Shown here piece by piece: positions 6,538-14,375 of a DNA stretch of 17,703 bases. A program made the position numbers and the translations under genes. How positions within the stretch are numbered: position 1 is the first letter of the stretch; each line of letters opens with the position of its first letter. Location of the stretch: positions 1 to 17,703 of the forward strand of contig CBFCZU010000072.1 of assembly GCA_965602635.1 (NCBI GenBank), written 5' to 3'. The stretch is from CBFCZU01 sp965602635 (GTDB lineage: Bacteria; Planctomycetota; Phycisphaerae; SM23-33). The notes under the pieces were generated by a model that searched no databases, was not told the origin of the DNA, and was given only the letters and a program-made list of their open reading frames with translations.

Positions 6538-9243
6538 CTATTTCCTGGGCCTGGCGCAGATCAGGCCCTTGTCCCTGGTGGCGAAGTAGAGGTGCGAGGC
6601 GACCATGATCGGCGGGGCCGTGGCCTCGCCGAGCCATTCGATGTCCAGCCAGCGGGTGGCTTCGCCGGTGGCGAGGTTGCCGCGCTCGATGGTCGTCCGC
6701 GTGCAGAAGAGCACGTCGCTGCCGAAGAGCATGGGCGGCGTGCCAGGCGCGGCGCCCTTGAAGCGTGCGACCTGGCGGCCGTCCCACGTGGCGACGACGG
6801 CCTCGCCGCCGGCGGTGGTGAAGGCGAGGTGCTTGGCGCTGGAGGCCAGGGGCCCGGCGACCGGCCCGGACGCCACTGCGGCGACCGGCTCGCCGGTGAG
6901 CATGTCCAGCAGCGCGACGCCCTCGGCCGTGCCCACGGCCACGAGATACCTTTCCTGCTGCTCGGATTCGCCCGCCGGACGCGAGCTGGCCAACGTCCCG
7001 CCGGCGCGGACCCGTCGGCCTATCGCCCCGCTGGTGGGCTCAGCCGCCAGCTTGCTCTCCCACAGCACCTCACCGCCGACGGGGCTGACGGCGATGACGC
7101 TCCTGGCCGAGCGGCTGACGATCAGCACCACGTCCTCCACCACGGCCGGCGCGCCGACCACCTCGCCCGCCGCCACCGACCACACCTTCCTGCCGGCCTG
7201 GTCGCCCGAAAGGCCGATCCGGCTGACCTGCCCGCCGGCGTCGCACGCCAGCAGGTAGTCGCCGCGCAGCAGCAGCTCGCCCGACGCGTCGTCGGCTACC
7301 TCCCGGGTCCAGCGAGCCTCGCCGCTGACGGCATCGAGACAGTGGAGCTTTCTGCCCGTGTCGCCCGCCCGGCCGTCCACAAAGTACGCCGCGCCCCTGC
7401 CCACGGCAGGCGAACGGACGGCGGGGTTGGCCGTCGGGTGGAACCACGCCTCCTCGCCCCAGCGGCGCGGCTGCTCGTTCAGGACGAGCTTGAGCAGGCC
7501 CTTGCGCTTGGGTCCGGCGACGGGCACGAACAGCCCGCGCTCGACCTTGCGTGCGTCGCCCTCGGCCTCGACGGCCCTCTCCAAGTACGCGGCCGGGGCG
7601 CGAATCTCCGGCACGTCATCGCCCGCGGCGGCCCGGGGATACCGCCAGGCGAACAGGCCGACGGGCGATAGCGGGCTGCCGTCGAGCCAGCCCGACCGGC
7701 CGGGCCCGCCGAGGTGCCCCGGCCAGCTCCGCTCGCGACGCCCAGGCCGGCCCACGCAGACGAGCCCGTTCTGCTCGGTGCCGACGTAAATGTGCCCGCG
7801 CCCGATGGCGGGCGAGCTGGCGAAGAGCCGCCCCGTGCCGACGCTGACTTCCCAGGCGACCTCGAACGTCGCGCGGTCGAGCCCGTAGAGCCGCCCCGAG
7901 GCCGTGAGGAAGTACACGTGCTTCCGCCCCACGGCCGGGGACGTCGTGATCGGCTCGTGGGCGTTCCAGACGGCTATCTCCTCGCCCGCGGTGCTGAGGC
8001 AGTAAAAGTCCCCCGCCCGGCTGCCGAAGTACACCCGCCCGTCGGCGGCCGCGATCGCACCCAGGATGGTCGCACCGAGACGGTACTTCCACTTCACCTC
8101 GCCGCTTTCCGGGTCCAGCGCCCATACCTCGCCGGCGGGCTCCAGGCCCAACTGCTCGGCCGTGTTGACCATGTCGCCCGTGCCCATGCCCACGAACACG
8201 AGTCCGTCGGCGATGGCCGGGCTGCCGAAGACCGGGTAAGGCGCGTCGCGCCGCCAAAGGAGCCGGCCAGTCTCGGCGTCCACGCACACCACCGCCTGCC
8301 CGGCGTTGCCAAGGGTGAAGTACGCCCTGCCGTCGTGGGCCACCGGCGAGGTCTCGCAGTCGGGGTAGTCCTTGCCGTCGAGATGCCAGCGGACGTTGGG
8401 CTTGCCGCCGGGGGCCGGGGCCAGGTCCACGCAGTAGAACCCGTCGTCGCCGGCGCCGATGTACGCCCGGCCGTTGTAGATGCAGGGCGACGACTCGACG
8501 TGGCTGGCGGTCCGCACCTGCCAGAGCAGGTCGCCCGTCCGGGCGTCGATGCACACGATGCGGGCGTCGCGGGTCTGGTGGAGGCCCTCGCCGCAGACGA
8601 GGTACTTGCCCCCCACCGACGGCGAGGAGTAGGTGGCGCGGAATTTCTTGGGAACGCACTTCCAGACGACGCCGCCGTTGTCGGCGTCGAGGCAGTAGAT
8701 TGCCCCCCTGTCAACCAGCGGCCCGTAGTCCGCGGAGGCGACGAAGATCCGGTTGCCGAGCACGGCCGGTGAGGAGTAGAAGCTCTTCACGTCGCTGTCG
8801 AAGGCCCAGAGCGTCCCTCCGTCGGTGGGGTCGGCGGTGCCGAGCGCGGCCGCCCTCCGGCCTATGCCGCCGCGGTAGGCCAGCCACTCCGCCGTGCCGA
8901 TCTCCTCCGCCCCCGCGGCAGGGCCGCCGCCGAACAGGTGCGACGCGCCATAGACCGCCCCCACTACCACGGCCGCCACCAGCACGGTGGTGAGCTTGTT
9001 GTGCCAGACGACCTTGATGGCCGCCTTGACCGCCGAGGGCTTGAACATGCCTATCAGCACGCTGCCCAGGGCCAGCAGGATCGCCGGCAGCATGGCCAGG
9101 AGCACCTGAAGCGGCCCGACCACCAGCGGTATGATCGCCAGTGCCTCCGCCCGAGCCGCGGTCGCGGGGGCGAGCAGCACCCATGCAGCCGCGGCCGGGG
9201 CCGCGAACCGGACAAACCTGACACCACGTTTCGCCGAGCGCAT
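6538..9243 (-). CDS. Membrane-anchored PQQ-like beta-propeller protein
   Basis: A 901-residue protein. Residues 1-32 form a signal-like segment (alternative cleavage after 'ATAARA'). Two more hydrophobic stretches follow at about 35-66 and 84-105, so the protein is probably held in the membrane with its bulk outside the cytoplasm. From about 115 onward it consists of repeated PQQ/BamB-type blades: 'FYSSPAVLGNRIFVASADYG', 'IVCIDARTGDLLWQVR', 'VVCVDAETGRLLWRRD', 'VWALDPESGEVKWKYR', 'LHCLDAVSGEARW'. A region at about 505-600 lacks clear blades and probably separates two propellers; blades after it are more degenerate. No residues for PQQ or metal redox chemistry are evident, so scaffold or ligand binding is likelier than dehydrogenase activity. 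Its Shine-Dalgarno (TAGGA, 9251-9255) uses the stop codon of the upstream gene, with a 9-base gap. This indicates tight coupling. Confidence 0.85.
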   Translation of the reverse strand: MRSAKRGVRFVRFAAPAAAAWVLLAPATAARAEALAIIPLVVGPLQVLLAMLPAILLALGSVLIGMFKPSAVKAAIKVVWHNKLTTVLVAAVVVGAVYGASHLFGGGPAAGAEEIGTAEWLAYRGGIGRRAAALGTADPTDGGTLWAFDSDVKSFYSSPAVLGNRIFVASADYGPLVDRGAIYCLDADNGGVVWKCVPKKFRATYSSPSVGGKYLVCGEGLHQTRDARIVCIDARTGDLLWQVRTASHVESSPCIYNGRAYIGAGDDGFYCVDLAPAPGGKPNVRWHLDGKDYPDCETSPVAHDGRAYFTLGNAGQAVVCVDAETGRLLWRRDAPYPVFGSPAIADGLVFVGMGTGDMVNTAEQLGLEPAGEVWALDPESGEVKWKYRLGATILGAIAAADGRVYFGSRAGDFYCLSTAGEEIAVWNAHEPITTSPAVGRKHVYFLTASGRLYGLDRATFEVAWEVSVGTGRLFASSPAIGRGHIYVGTEQNGLVCVGRPGRRERSWPGHLGGPGRSGWLDGSPLSPVGLFAWRYPRAAAGDDVPEIRAPAAYLERAVEAEGDARKVERGLFVPVAGPKRKGLLKLVLNEQPRRWGEEAWFHPTANPAVRSPAVGRGAAYFVDGRAGDTGRKLHCLDAVSGEARWTREVADDASGELLLRGDYLLACDAGGQVSRIGLSGDQAGRKVWSVAAGEVVGAPAVVEDVVLIVSRSARSVIAVSPVGGEVLWESKLAAEPTSGAIGRRVRAGGTLASSRPAGESEQQERYLVAVGTAEGVALLDMLTGEPVAAVASGPVAGPLASSAKHLAFTTAGGEAVVATWDGRQVARFKGAAPGTPPMLFGSDVLFCTRTTIERGNLATGEATRWLDIEWLGEATAPPIMVASHLYFATRDKGLICARPRK

Positions 9244-9252
9244 GGTCCGGTC

Positions 9253-11145
9253 CTACCTGGCTGGCGGGGTCTTGGCCGGGGCCTTGAGGAGCACGTCCAC
9301 GGGGGCGTCCTCGACGGTGACATTGATGCTCTGTTTGGCGCCGCCGGGGAACTGCCAGGTGAGCCGGTACTTGCCCGCCGAGGCCAGCCCGAAGAACGCC
9401 GGCGGCCCGGCGGCGCTGACGGCGCGGGTGCCGAGGCATCGCTTCCCCGCGTAGGCCGTCACCGAGACAGGCCCGGGGCAGGGCGCCCCGCGCCCCAGCC
9501 GGGCGCGGATGCCCAGGGCGTCGCCCTCGCCGAGGTCGTTGTACGCGCAATACACGAGCCCCTTGACCGTGACCAAGACGAGGTCCTGCCCGCCATTGTG
9601 GTCGAGGTCGGCCAGCAGGGCGGCCACCTGCCCGCCGGCGAGGTCGGGGTTCTCGGCCAGCGGCATCTCGAGGTCGGGCGCCTCGCCGAAGCTGCGGAAG
9701 CCGCGGTTGAAGTACACCAGCGGCGGCGTGTCGCCGGAGTAGGTGATGAAGATGTCCTGGTGCGAGTCGTTGTTGAAGTCGCCCACGCCGCAGAACGAGG
9801 CGAACGGCTGGGCCTTGTAGGATATCTCGCCCGACAGGAGCATGGTCTCGGCGAAGGAGCCGTTGCGGAGGTTGTGGAAGACCTTGACGCCCTCGGCGCC
9901 GGCGGCGAGCACGTCGAGGAACCCATCGGCGTCGAAGTCGCCCTCGGCGGCGGAGCCCTCGCCGGCGGTCCGCGTCACGCCGCAGCTCGTCGGGGGCTTG
10001 AACCCGCCGCCGGACTTGCCGGCGTACAGCAGCCCGCCCTTCTCGAAGGGCACGATGATGTCCGCGACGGCGTCGCCGGTGAAGTCGGCGGCAATTGCCC
10101 AGCCGGGCTTGCCCCACTTGGCGGCGATCTTGCCCGCTGCCGGCAGGGCCGCGGCGGCAAAGCCGCCCTTGCCGTCGGGCACGAGCAGCACCGGCGTGGC
10201 CGCGCCTCCCACGACCAGGGCCGTCAGCCGCCCCTGCCCCACGGCCGTCAGGGCGGGACAGTCGGCCGGCAGGGCGAAAGGCCGGCCGCCGGGCTTGGCG
10301 GGCGCGAGGCGAGCCGGCGCCGAGCTGAACGTCCCGTCGGCCGCCTGCGTCCAAATGGTCAGCGCCTTGCCGTCGAAGCTGGCCAGGTCTGCCCGGCCGT
10401 CACCGTTGAAGTCGCCCCAGGCCGAGGCCTGGCTGCGCGAGCCGAGCTTGACCTTGCCCGTGATGTCGGCGAGCGAGCCCTTCTTTGCGTCGTGCCGCAG
10501 CAGCACGTCGCCGCCGCCGCTGGCGACGAACAGGCAGCTCCGGCCGTCCCCGGCCAGGTCCACCGCCAAGGCCGACCGCGGCCTGGCCTTGAGCGCGGCG
10601 ACCTTGACGATCTTGCGCCATTCGGTGCCCGAGTTGACGGGCACGTCGGCGCCGCCCCGCTCGGCGATGACGTACCTGACGCAGCGGGTGAGCATGTCGG
10701 TGGCGCCGTTCCAGGTGCCGAGCATGTGGGTGTCGATGCCGATCAGCCGCCAGCCGTCGTCGCCCTTGCCCAGTTGCATCCACTTGCCGCTGACGTGGAC
10801 GTAGGCCAGCTCGTCCTTGTCGTACTTGCCGGCGAAGACGAGCAGCTTCCGCCCCGAGCTTTCGGCCAGCAGGGCGCGGGCGGCCTCGGCGTGGGCCTTG
10901 GGCGCGTACGCCAGGCTGATCGTAAAATTCGCGGGGGCCTTGCCCTTGAGCGCTTCGGCGATCTTCAGCACGACCGTCTGGCCGGCCTTGCCCCGCGGCG
11001 CCGTCGCCAGAACGATCAGCTTGGACTGAACCGTCAGGTGAATGGGGGTAAAGTTGGGATTGATAAGCCCGCGCGCCGCGGCCGGGGCCAGGAGGACCAC
11101 AACGGCCGCAACCCATCGCCGGGCATCGCTGCTCGAGCACGTCAC
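9253..11145 (-). CDS. Secreted FG-GAP/VCBS beta-propeller protein with ASPIC/UnbV-like C-terminus
   Basis: A 630-residue exported protein, first gene of the minus-strand cluster. Residues 1-25 are a signal peptide (Arg9-Arg10, hydrophobic core, Ala-Ala-Ala-Arg-Gly). Residues about 26-190 form a domain I do not recognise. From about 190 to 540 come integrin-type FG-GAP repeats with calcium-loop motifs: 'GDFNGDGRADL' (244-254), 'DFTGDAVADI' (354-363), 'GDFDADGFLDVL' (402-413), 'GDFNNDSHQDIF' (455-466) and 'ADLDHNGGQDLV' (512-523). Residues about 545-615, with 'FFGLASAGKYRLTWQFPGG', resemble the ASPIC/UnbV domain that often closes such propellers in planctomycetes. The start is GTG, supported by a perfect AGGAGGTG seven bases upstream. 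It is likely a calcium-stabilised binding or scaffold protein in the periplasm or outside the cell. It lies 9 bases before the PQQ-like gene. Confidence 0.85.
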   Translation of the reverse strand: MTCSSSDARRWVAAVVVLLAPAAARGLINPNFTPIHLTVQSKLIVLATAPRGKAGQTVVLKIAEALKGKAPANFTISLAYAPKAHAEAARALLAESSGRKLLVFAGKYDKDELAYVHVSGKWMQLGKGDDGWRLIGIDTHMLGTWNGATDMLTRCVRYVIAERGGADVPVNSGTEWRKIVKVAALKARPRSALAVDLAGDGRSCLFVASGGGDVLLRHDAKKGSLADITGKVKLGSRSQASAWGDFNGDGRADLASFDGKALTIWTQAADGTFSSAPARLAPAKPGGRPFALPADCPALTAVGQGRLTALVVGGAATPVLLVPDGKGGFAAAALPAAGKIAAKWGKPGWAIAADFTGDAVADIIVPFEKGGLLYAGKSGGGFKPPTSCGVTRTAGEGSAAEGDFDADGFLDVLAAGAEGVKVFHNLRNGSFAETMLLSGEISYKAQPFASFCGVGDFNNDSHQDIFITYSGDTPPLVYFNRGFRSFGEAPDLEMPLAENPDLAGGQVAALLADLDHNGGQDLVLVTVKGLVYCAYNDLGEGDALGIRARLGRGAPCPGPVSVTAYAGKRCLGTRAVSAAGPPAFFGLASAGKYRLTWQFPGGAKQSINVTVEDAPVDVLLKAPAKTPPAR

Positions 11146-11152
11146 CTGTCAA

Positions 11153-11160
11153 CACCTCCT
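11153..11160 (-). promoter_or_regulatory. Consensus Shine-Dalgarno of the FG-GAP gene
   Basis: AGGAGGTG on the minus strand, seven bases before the GTG at 11145. It is the best ribosome binding site in the window and supports the non-ATG start. Confidence 0.8.
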
Positions 11161-11228
11161 CGGTGCCGGGCGCCGCGAGGCGAGCGCACAGCCGCCCCGG
11201 GCGCTTGGCTACAACTATTAACGCGCCT

Positions 11229-11250
11229 ATCGGCCGGACGTATCGCCGAT
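11229..11250. promoter_or_regulatory. Inverted repeat, possible operator
   Basis: ATCGGC (11229-11234) and GCCGAT (11245-11250) form an inverted repeat with a 10-base spacer, so half-site centres are about one and a half helical turns apart. The longer half-site CTATCGGC (11227-11234) recurs at 11271-11278. It sits upstream of the A/T-rich patch facing the minus-strand cluster, consistent with a regulator site. Chance is not excluded. Confidence 0.3.
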
Positions 11251-11328
11251 TTCGCGCGCCGGGAGGTAGGCTATCGGCACCGGCCGCCGGCTTCCAGCGC
11301 AAATGCCCTGCCATACCGCGGCTTGCGC

Positions 11329-11356
11329 TTGCAAACCGCTGAAGAAACTGTACAAT
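11329..11356 (+). promoter_or_regulatory. Sigma-70-like promoter of the hydrolase/efflux operon
   Basis: TTGCAA (11329-11334) as -35, a 16-base spacer, and TACAAT (11351-11356) as -10. Each box matches the housekeeping consensus at five (-10) or four (-35) of six positions, which is unusual in DNA this GC-rich. Transcription would start near 11363, leaving a leader of about 145 bases before the ATG at 11509. Confidence 0.55.
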
Positions 11357-11508
11357 GCTCCGCGCCGGATGACTTGGTCGGCATGGATCGCCCGGAGCCC
11401 ACCCCCTCGGGAGACAGAGAAGTGGAGCTTCCAGCATCGCCTAACTGCCTGGCCGGCGGCGGGGACGCGCCGGGCTCATGGTGCGTATAACTTGGTAGCC
11501 TGGAACGA

Positions 11509-12651
11509 ATGACTGAACCAACCATGATCGGCGCTTACGGCCGCTGGGCGGCGACCCTTGGCGAGGGCGCCCTGCCCGCGCTATCGTTCCGGCGAGAGGA
11601 GTTCGACGACGTCGAGCACTGGCGCCCGCTGGCCCGGGGGCGGGCACTGGAACGCCTTGCGCCGCCGCAGCTTACGGCGCCCGAGAACGTGGAGGTCGTC
11701 GAGACGTCCGAGCTTGACGGCCTGCACGTCGAGTCGCTGCGCTGGCGCCTGCCCTACGGGGAGGCGACCGAGGCCGTGCTGCTGAAGCCCGCCGGCGCCG
11801 ACCGACCCCTGCCCGGCGTGCTGGCACTGCACTGCCACGGCGGAAGGAAATGCTGGGGATGGAGGAAAATCGCCCAAATCGCCGAAATCGCGGAACCTGT
11901 GGCCGCCCACCAGCGTCAGTATTACGGCGGGCGGGCGTGGGCAAACGAGCTGGCCAGGCGCGGCTACGTCGTGCTGGCACATGACGCCTTCGCCTTCGCC
12001 AGCAGGCGAGTGCAAATGGCCGACTGCCCCGACACCATCCGCGGCGAGGTTATCGACCCGCCCTACGACGACGCCCAGGCCGTCGCCGCATACGACGAGT
12101 GGGCCGGCCAGCACGAGAACCTCATGGCAAAGTCGCTCTTCTCCGCCGGCACCACCTGGCCGGGGGTCTTCTTCGCCGAGGACCGCGTCGCACTGGACAT
12201 CCTCGCACGCCGCAGCGACGTGGACGAGACACGCCTGGGCTGCGCCGGGCTTTCCGGCGGTGGGCTCAGGACGTGCATGCTCGCCGGGCTGGATGAGCGG
12301 ATCCGCTGCTGCGCCGCCGTCGGGTTCATGTCCACCTGGCGCGACTTCCTGCTGCGCAAGTGCTTCACCCACACCTGGATGCTGTACGTGCCCCTGCTGC
12401 CCAGGGAGCTGGACTTCCCGGAGATCCTAGGCCTGCGGGTCCCGGCGCCGACAATGGTCCAGAACACTACCGAAGATACGTTGTTTACCCTTGAAGACGT
12501 CCGCGAGAGCGAAAAGATGCTGCGTGAGGTGTTCGCCAAGGCCGGCGGCGAGGAAAACCTCGCCTTCAACCTCTACGGCGGCCCGCACAAGTTCGACGTG
12601 CCGATGCAGGAAGACGCCTTCGACTTCCTGGACAGGCATCTGAGAGGATGA
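11509..12651 (+). CDS. Alpha/beta hydrolase (dienelactone hydrolase/acetyl esterase-like)
   Basis: A 380-residue cytoplasmic-looking hydrolase with no signal peptide. The core opens with 'LPGVLALHCHGG' (101-112), where the His-Gly-Gly stretch is the usual oxyanion-hole region. The nucleophile elbow 'GLSGGG' (247-252) places the catalytic Ser at 249. Asp323 in 'NTTEDTLF' and His360 in 'GGPHKFD' are well placed to complete the triad. A long insertion at about 113-225, partly rich in Trp and charged residues, replaces the short region of simple dienelactone hydrolases and probably forms a lid. Ester, thioester or lactone hydrolysis is the family expectation; the substrate cannot be read from the sequence. 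It leads the operon of an exporter, with the next gene starting 8 bases after its stop. This suggests that it acts on the exported compound or protects against it. The Shine-Dalgarno (GGAACGA) is poor. Confidence 0.85.
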   Translation: MTEPTMIGAYGRWAATLGEGALPALSFRREEFDDVEHWRPLARGRALERLAPPQLTAPENVEVVETSELDGLHVESLRWRLPYGEATEAVLLKPAGADRPLPGVLALHCHGGRKCWGWRKIAQIAEIAEPVAAHQRQYYGGRAWANELARRGYVVLAHDAFAFASRRVQMADCPDTIRGEVIDPPYDDAQAVAAYDEWAGQHENLMAKSLFSAGTTWPGVFFAEDRVALDILARRSDVDETRLGCAGLSGGGLRTCMLAGLDERIRCCAAVGFMSTWRDFLLRKCFTHTWMLYVPLLPRELDFPEILGLRVPAPTMVQNTTEDTLFTLEDVRESEKMLREVFAKAGGEENLAFNLYGGPHKFDVPMQEDAFDFLDRHLRG

Positions 12652-12659
12652 CAAAGACG

Positions 12660-14375
12660 ATGGACTCGGCAGAGAGAACTGATCGAGCCAACCGTCGCGC
12701 GGGGCCGCCGCTGCTGGTCTGGGCCCTGGCGCTGGGACTCCTGGCCGGCGGCTGCACGCCAAAGCAGTACGCCGCCCAGGCCGACCGAGCCGCCTACGGG
12801 CTGATATCCCAGAAGCAGAGCCTGGGGCTGGGCGAGGAGCGGCCCTTCGACATCGCATACAAGCCCTTCAAGCCCAGCGGCAAGGACAAGGCCGCCGAGC
12901 CGATGCTGCTGCGCGGCAAGCCCATCCCTGTCGGCAGCGCCAAGCCCCGCACGCTCTCGCTGGACGAGTGTCTTCAGGTCGCCGTCCGCAGCAGCCGATC
13001 GTACCAGACGCGCAAGGAGGAGCTTTACAGCTCGTCGCTGGCTCTGGCCGGGATGCGGCGCGAGTGGTCGGACGTTGACGGGACCATTGCCGGGACCGCG
13101 GGATGGACGGCCGTCCAAAAGGCCGCCCCCACAACCAAGCAGGGCAGCGGCAACCTCGCCCTGTCCTTCGCCCAGAAGTTCGCCCAGGGCGGGATGCTGA
13201 CCCTCGCCGCCGGGCTGGACGTGGCCACCAACTTCCTCGACATCAGGGAGACCGCCTTCGGCTCGCTCATCGAGGCGAATCTCACCCAGCCGCTGTGGCG
13301 CGGCGCCTGGCGGGGATTCGCATACGAGCCGCTGTACCGGGCCGAACGCGACCTGGCGTACTCCATCCTCGAATACGAGCGGTTCACACAGGACTTCGCC
13401 GTGGGGATCGCCACCGCTTACTACGGCGTGCTCCGCCAGCGCGACCAGTTGAACAACGACGCCGAGAACCTGCGCCGGCTGGAGCAGACCTTCAAGCTCA
13501 TCCAGGCCCAGACGGCCGCGGGGATGATCCGCCGGGTCCAGGCGGACCGCGCCGAGCAGGACGTGCTCAGGGCCCAGGTGCGTATCCAGAGCAGCACCCA
13601 GGCCTACGGCAACGCCCTGGACCAGTTCAAGCTGACCCTCGGGCTGCCGATAGCCGCCAGCATCGAGGTTGACCAGGGCGAGCTGGAGCAGCTCAAGCCC
13701 CAGCCGATTCCCTTCGTCCGGGAGCAGGCCATCGAGGTCGCCCTGCGAACCCGCCCGGACGTGCTGATCCAGCGAGCGAGCGTCCGCGACGCCGGCCGCA
13801 ACGTGGAGATCGCCGCCGACGCGTTCAACCCCCGGATCGACCTGGCCCTGGGAATCTCCGCCGCGGGCACGCCGCCGCGGAGCCCCTTCCGCGTCATGAC
13901 GCACCGCCACACCCGGTTCGCCCGGCTCAGCGTCGACTACGACTTCGACCAGAGGAACAATCGCGACAGCTACCGCAACTCCATGATCGCCCTGGACAAA
14001 GCCGAGCGAGACCTCGACGGGTTCCTCGACGGCGTCGTCCTGGACGTTCGCCGCTCATTCCGCGGGCTCGTCGAGTCGCAGAAGACCTATGAGATCCAGA
14101 AGGCCGGCGTGGCGCTGAGCAACCGGTGGACGGCACTGGCCAGAGAGGAGCAGAGGGAAGGCCTGGTCAGCACCCGCGACGTCCTCGAGGCCGAGGACTC
14201 ACTCCGTGCGAGCAAGAACGCCATGACTGCCGCGTTAGTAGATTACACGACCACGCGACTCAGTTTCCTCGCGAAGCTGGGAATGATTTCAGTGGACCAA
14301 CAGGGAAAATTCCATGAGCGAAGCAAGCCAGAATACTTCGATCGTTCCGCCACACCCGATCCAGCAGGGCGCTAG
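12660..14375 (+). CDS. TolC-family outer membrane efflux lipoprotein
   Basis: A 571-residue outer membrane factor of the tripartite pump. The N-terminus has Arg-rich residues, a hydrophobic run and a lipobox LLAGG-Cys32, so it is probably lipidated like OprM/NodT-type members. Two OEP repeats follow, about 100-335 and 350-545. The first includes 'LSLDECLQVAVRSS' and 'NLTQPLWRGA', the second 'AIEVALRTRPDVLIQRASVR', a motif typical of the family. Long helical, Ala/Gln/Glu-rich stretches would form the periplasmic alpha-barrel. The ATG at 12660 is preferred because AGAGGA (12643-12648) lies 11 bases ahead. An alternative ATG at 12648 would overlap the hydrolase stop (ATGA) but has no spacing for that site. 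Its last 62 bases are shared with the adaptor gene in another frame. The region ahead of the first repeat (33-95) is not part of the OEP domain. Confidence 0.92.
   Translation: MDSAERTDRANRRAGPPLLVWALALGLLAGGCTPKQYAAQADRAAYGLISQKQSLGLGEERPFDIAYKPFKPSGKDKAAEPMLLRGKPIPVGSAKPRTLSLDECLQVAVRSSRSYQTRKEELYSSSLALAGMRREWSDVDGTIAGTAGWTAVQKAAPTTKQGSGNLALSFAQKFAQGGMLTLAAGLDVATNFLDIRETAFGSLIEANLTQPLWRGAWRGFAYEPLYRAERDLAYSILEYERFTQDFAVGIATAYYGVLRQRDQLNNDAENLRRLEQTFKLIQAQTAAGMIRRVQADRAEQDVLRAQVRIQSSTQAYGNALDQFKLTLGLPIAASIEVDQGELEQLKPQPIPFVREQAIEVALRTRPDVLIQRASVRDAGRNVEIAADAFNPRIDLALGISAAGTPPRSPFRVMTHRHTRFARLSVDYDFDQRNNRDSYRNSMIALDKAERDLDGFLDGVVLDVRRSFRGLVESQKTYEIQKAGVALSNRWTALAREEQREGLVSTRDVLEAEDSLRASKNAMTAALVDYTTTRLSFLAKLGMISVDQQGKFHERSKPEYFDRSATPDPAGR

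Larger units (their letters stand above)
11161..11508. other. Divergent intergenic control region
   Basis: A 348-base non-coding stretch between the leftward FG-GAP gene and the rightward hydrolase gene. It holds an inverted repeat and a repeated half-site near the left end, a promoter-like pair at 11329-11356, and about 145 bases of leader without a protein-like frame. A second -10-like TATAAC (11486-11491) sits close to the hydrolase start but has no matching -35 element. For the leftward genes I see only a weak A/T-rich patch (about 11211-11222) that could be a -10 region. Confidence 0.5.

Noticed and set aside
8938..11490. Very long open frame on the plus strand (about 850 codons)
   Set aside because: It is antisense to the two propeller genes, whose domain repeats and Shine-Dalgarno sites are clear. 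Its translation is low-complexity and matches no family.
11875..11896. Short tandem-like run encoding Ile-Ala-Gln-Ile-Ala-Glu-Ile-Ala-Glu in the hydrolase
   Set aside because: Three imperfect units of nine bases inside a normal coding helix; no sign of a variable repeat.
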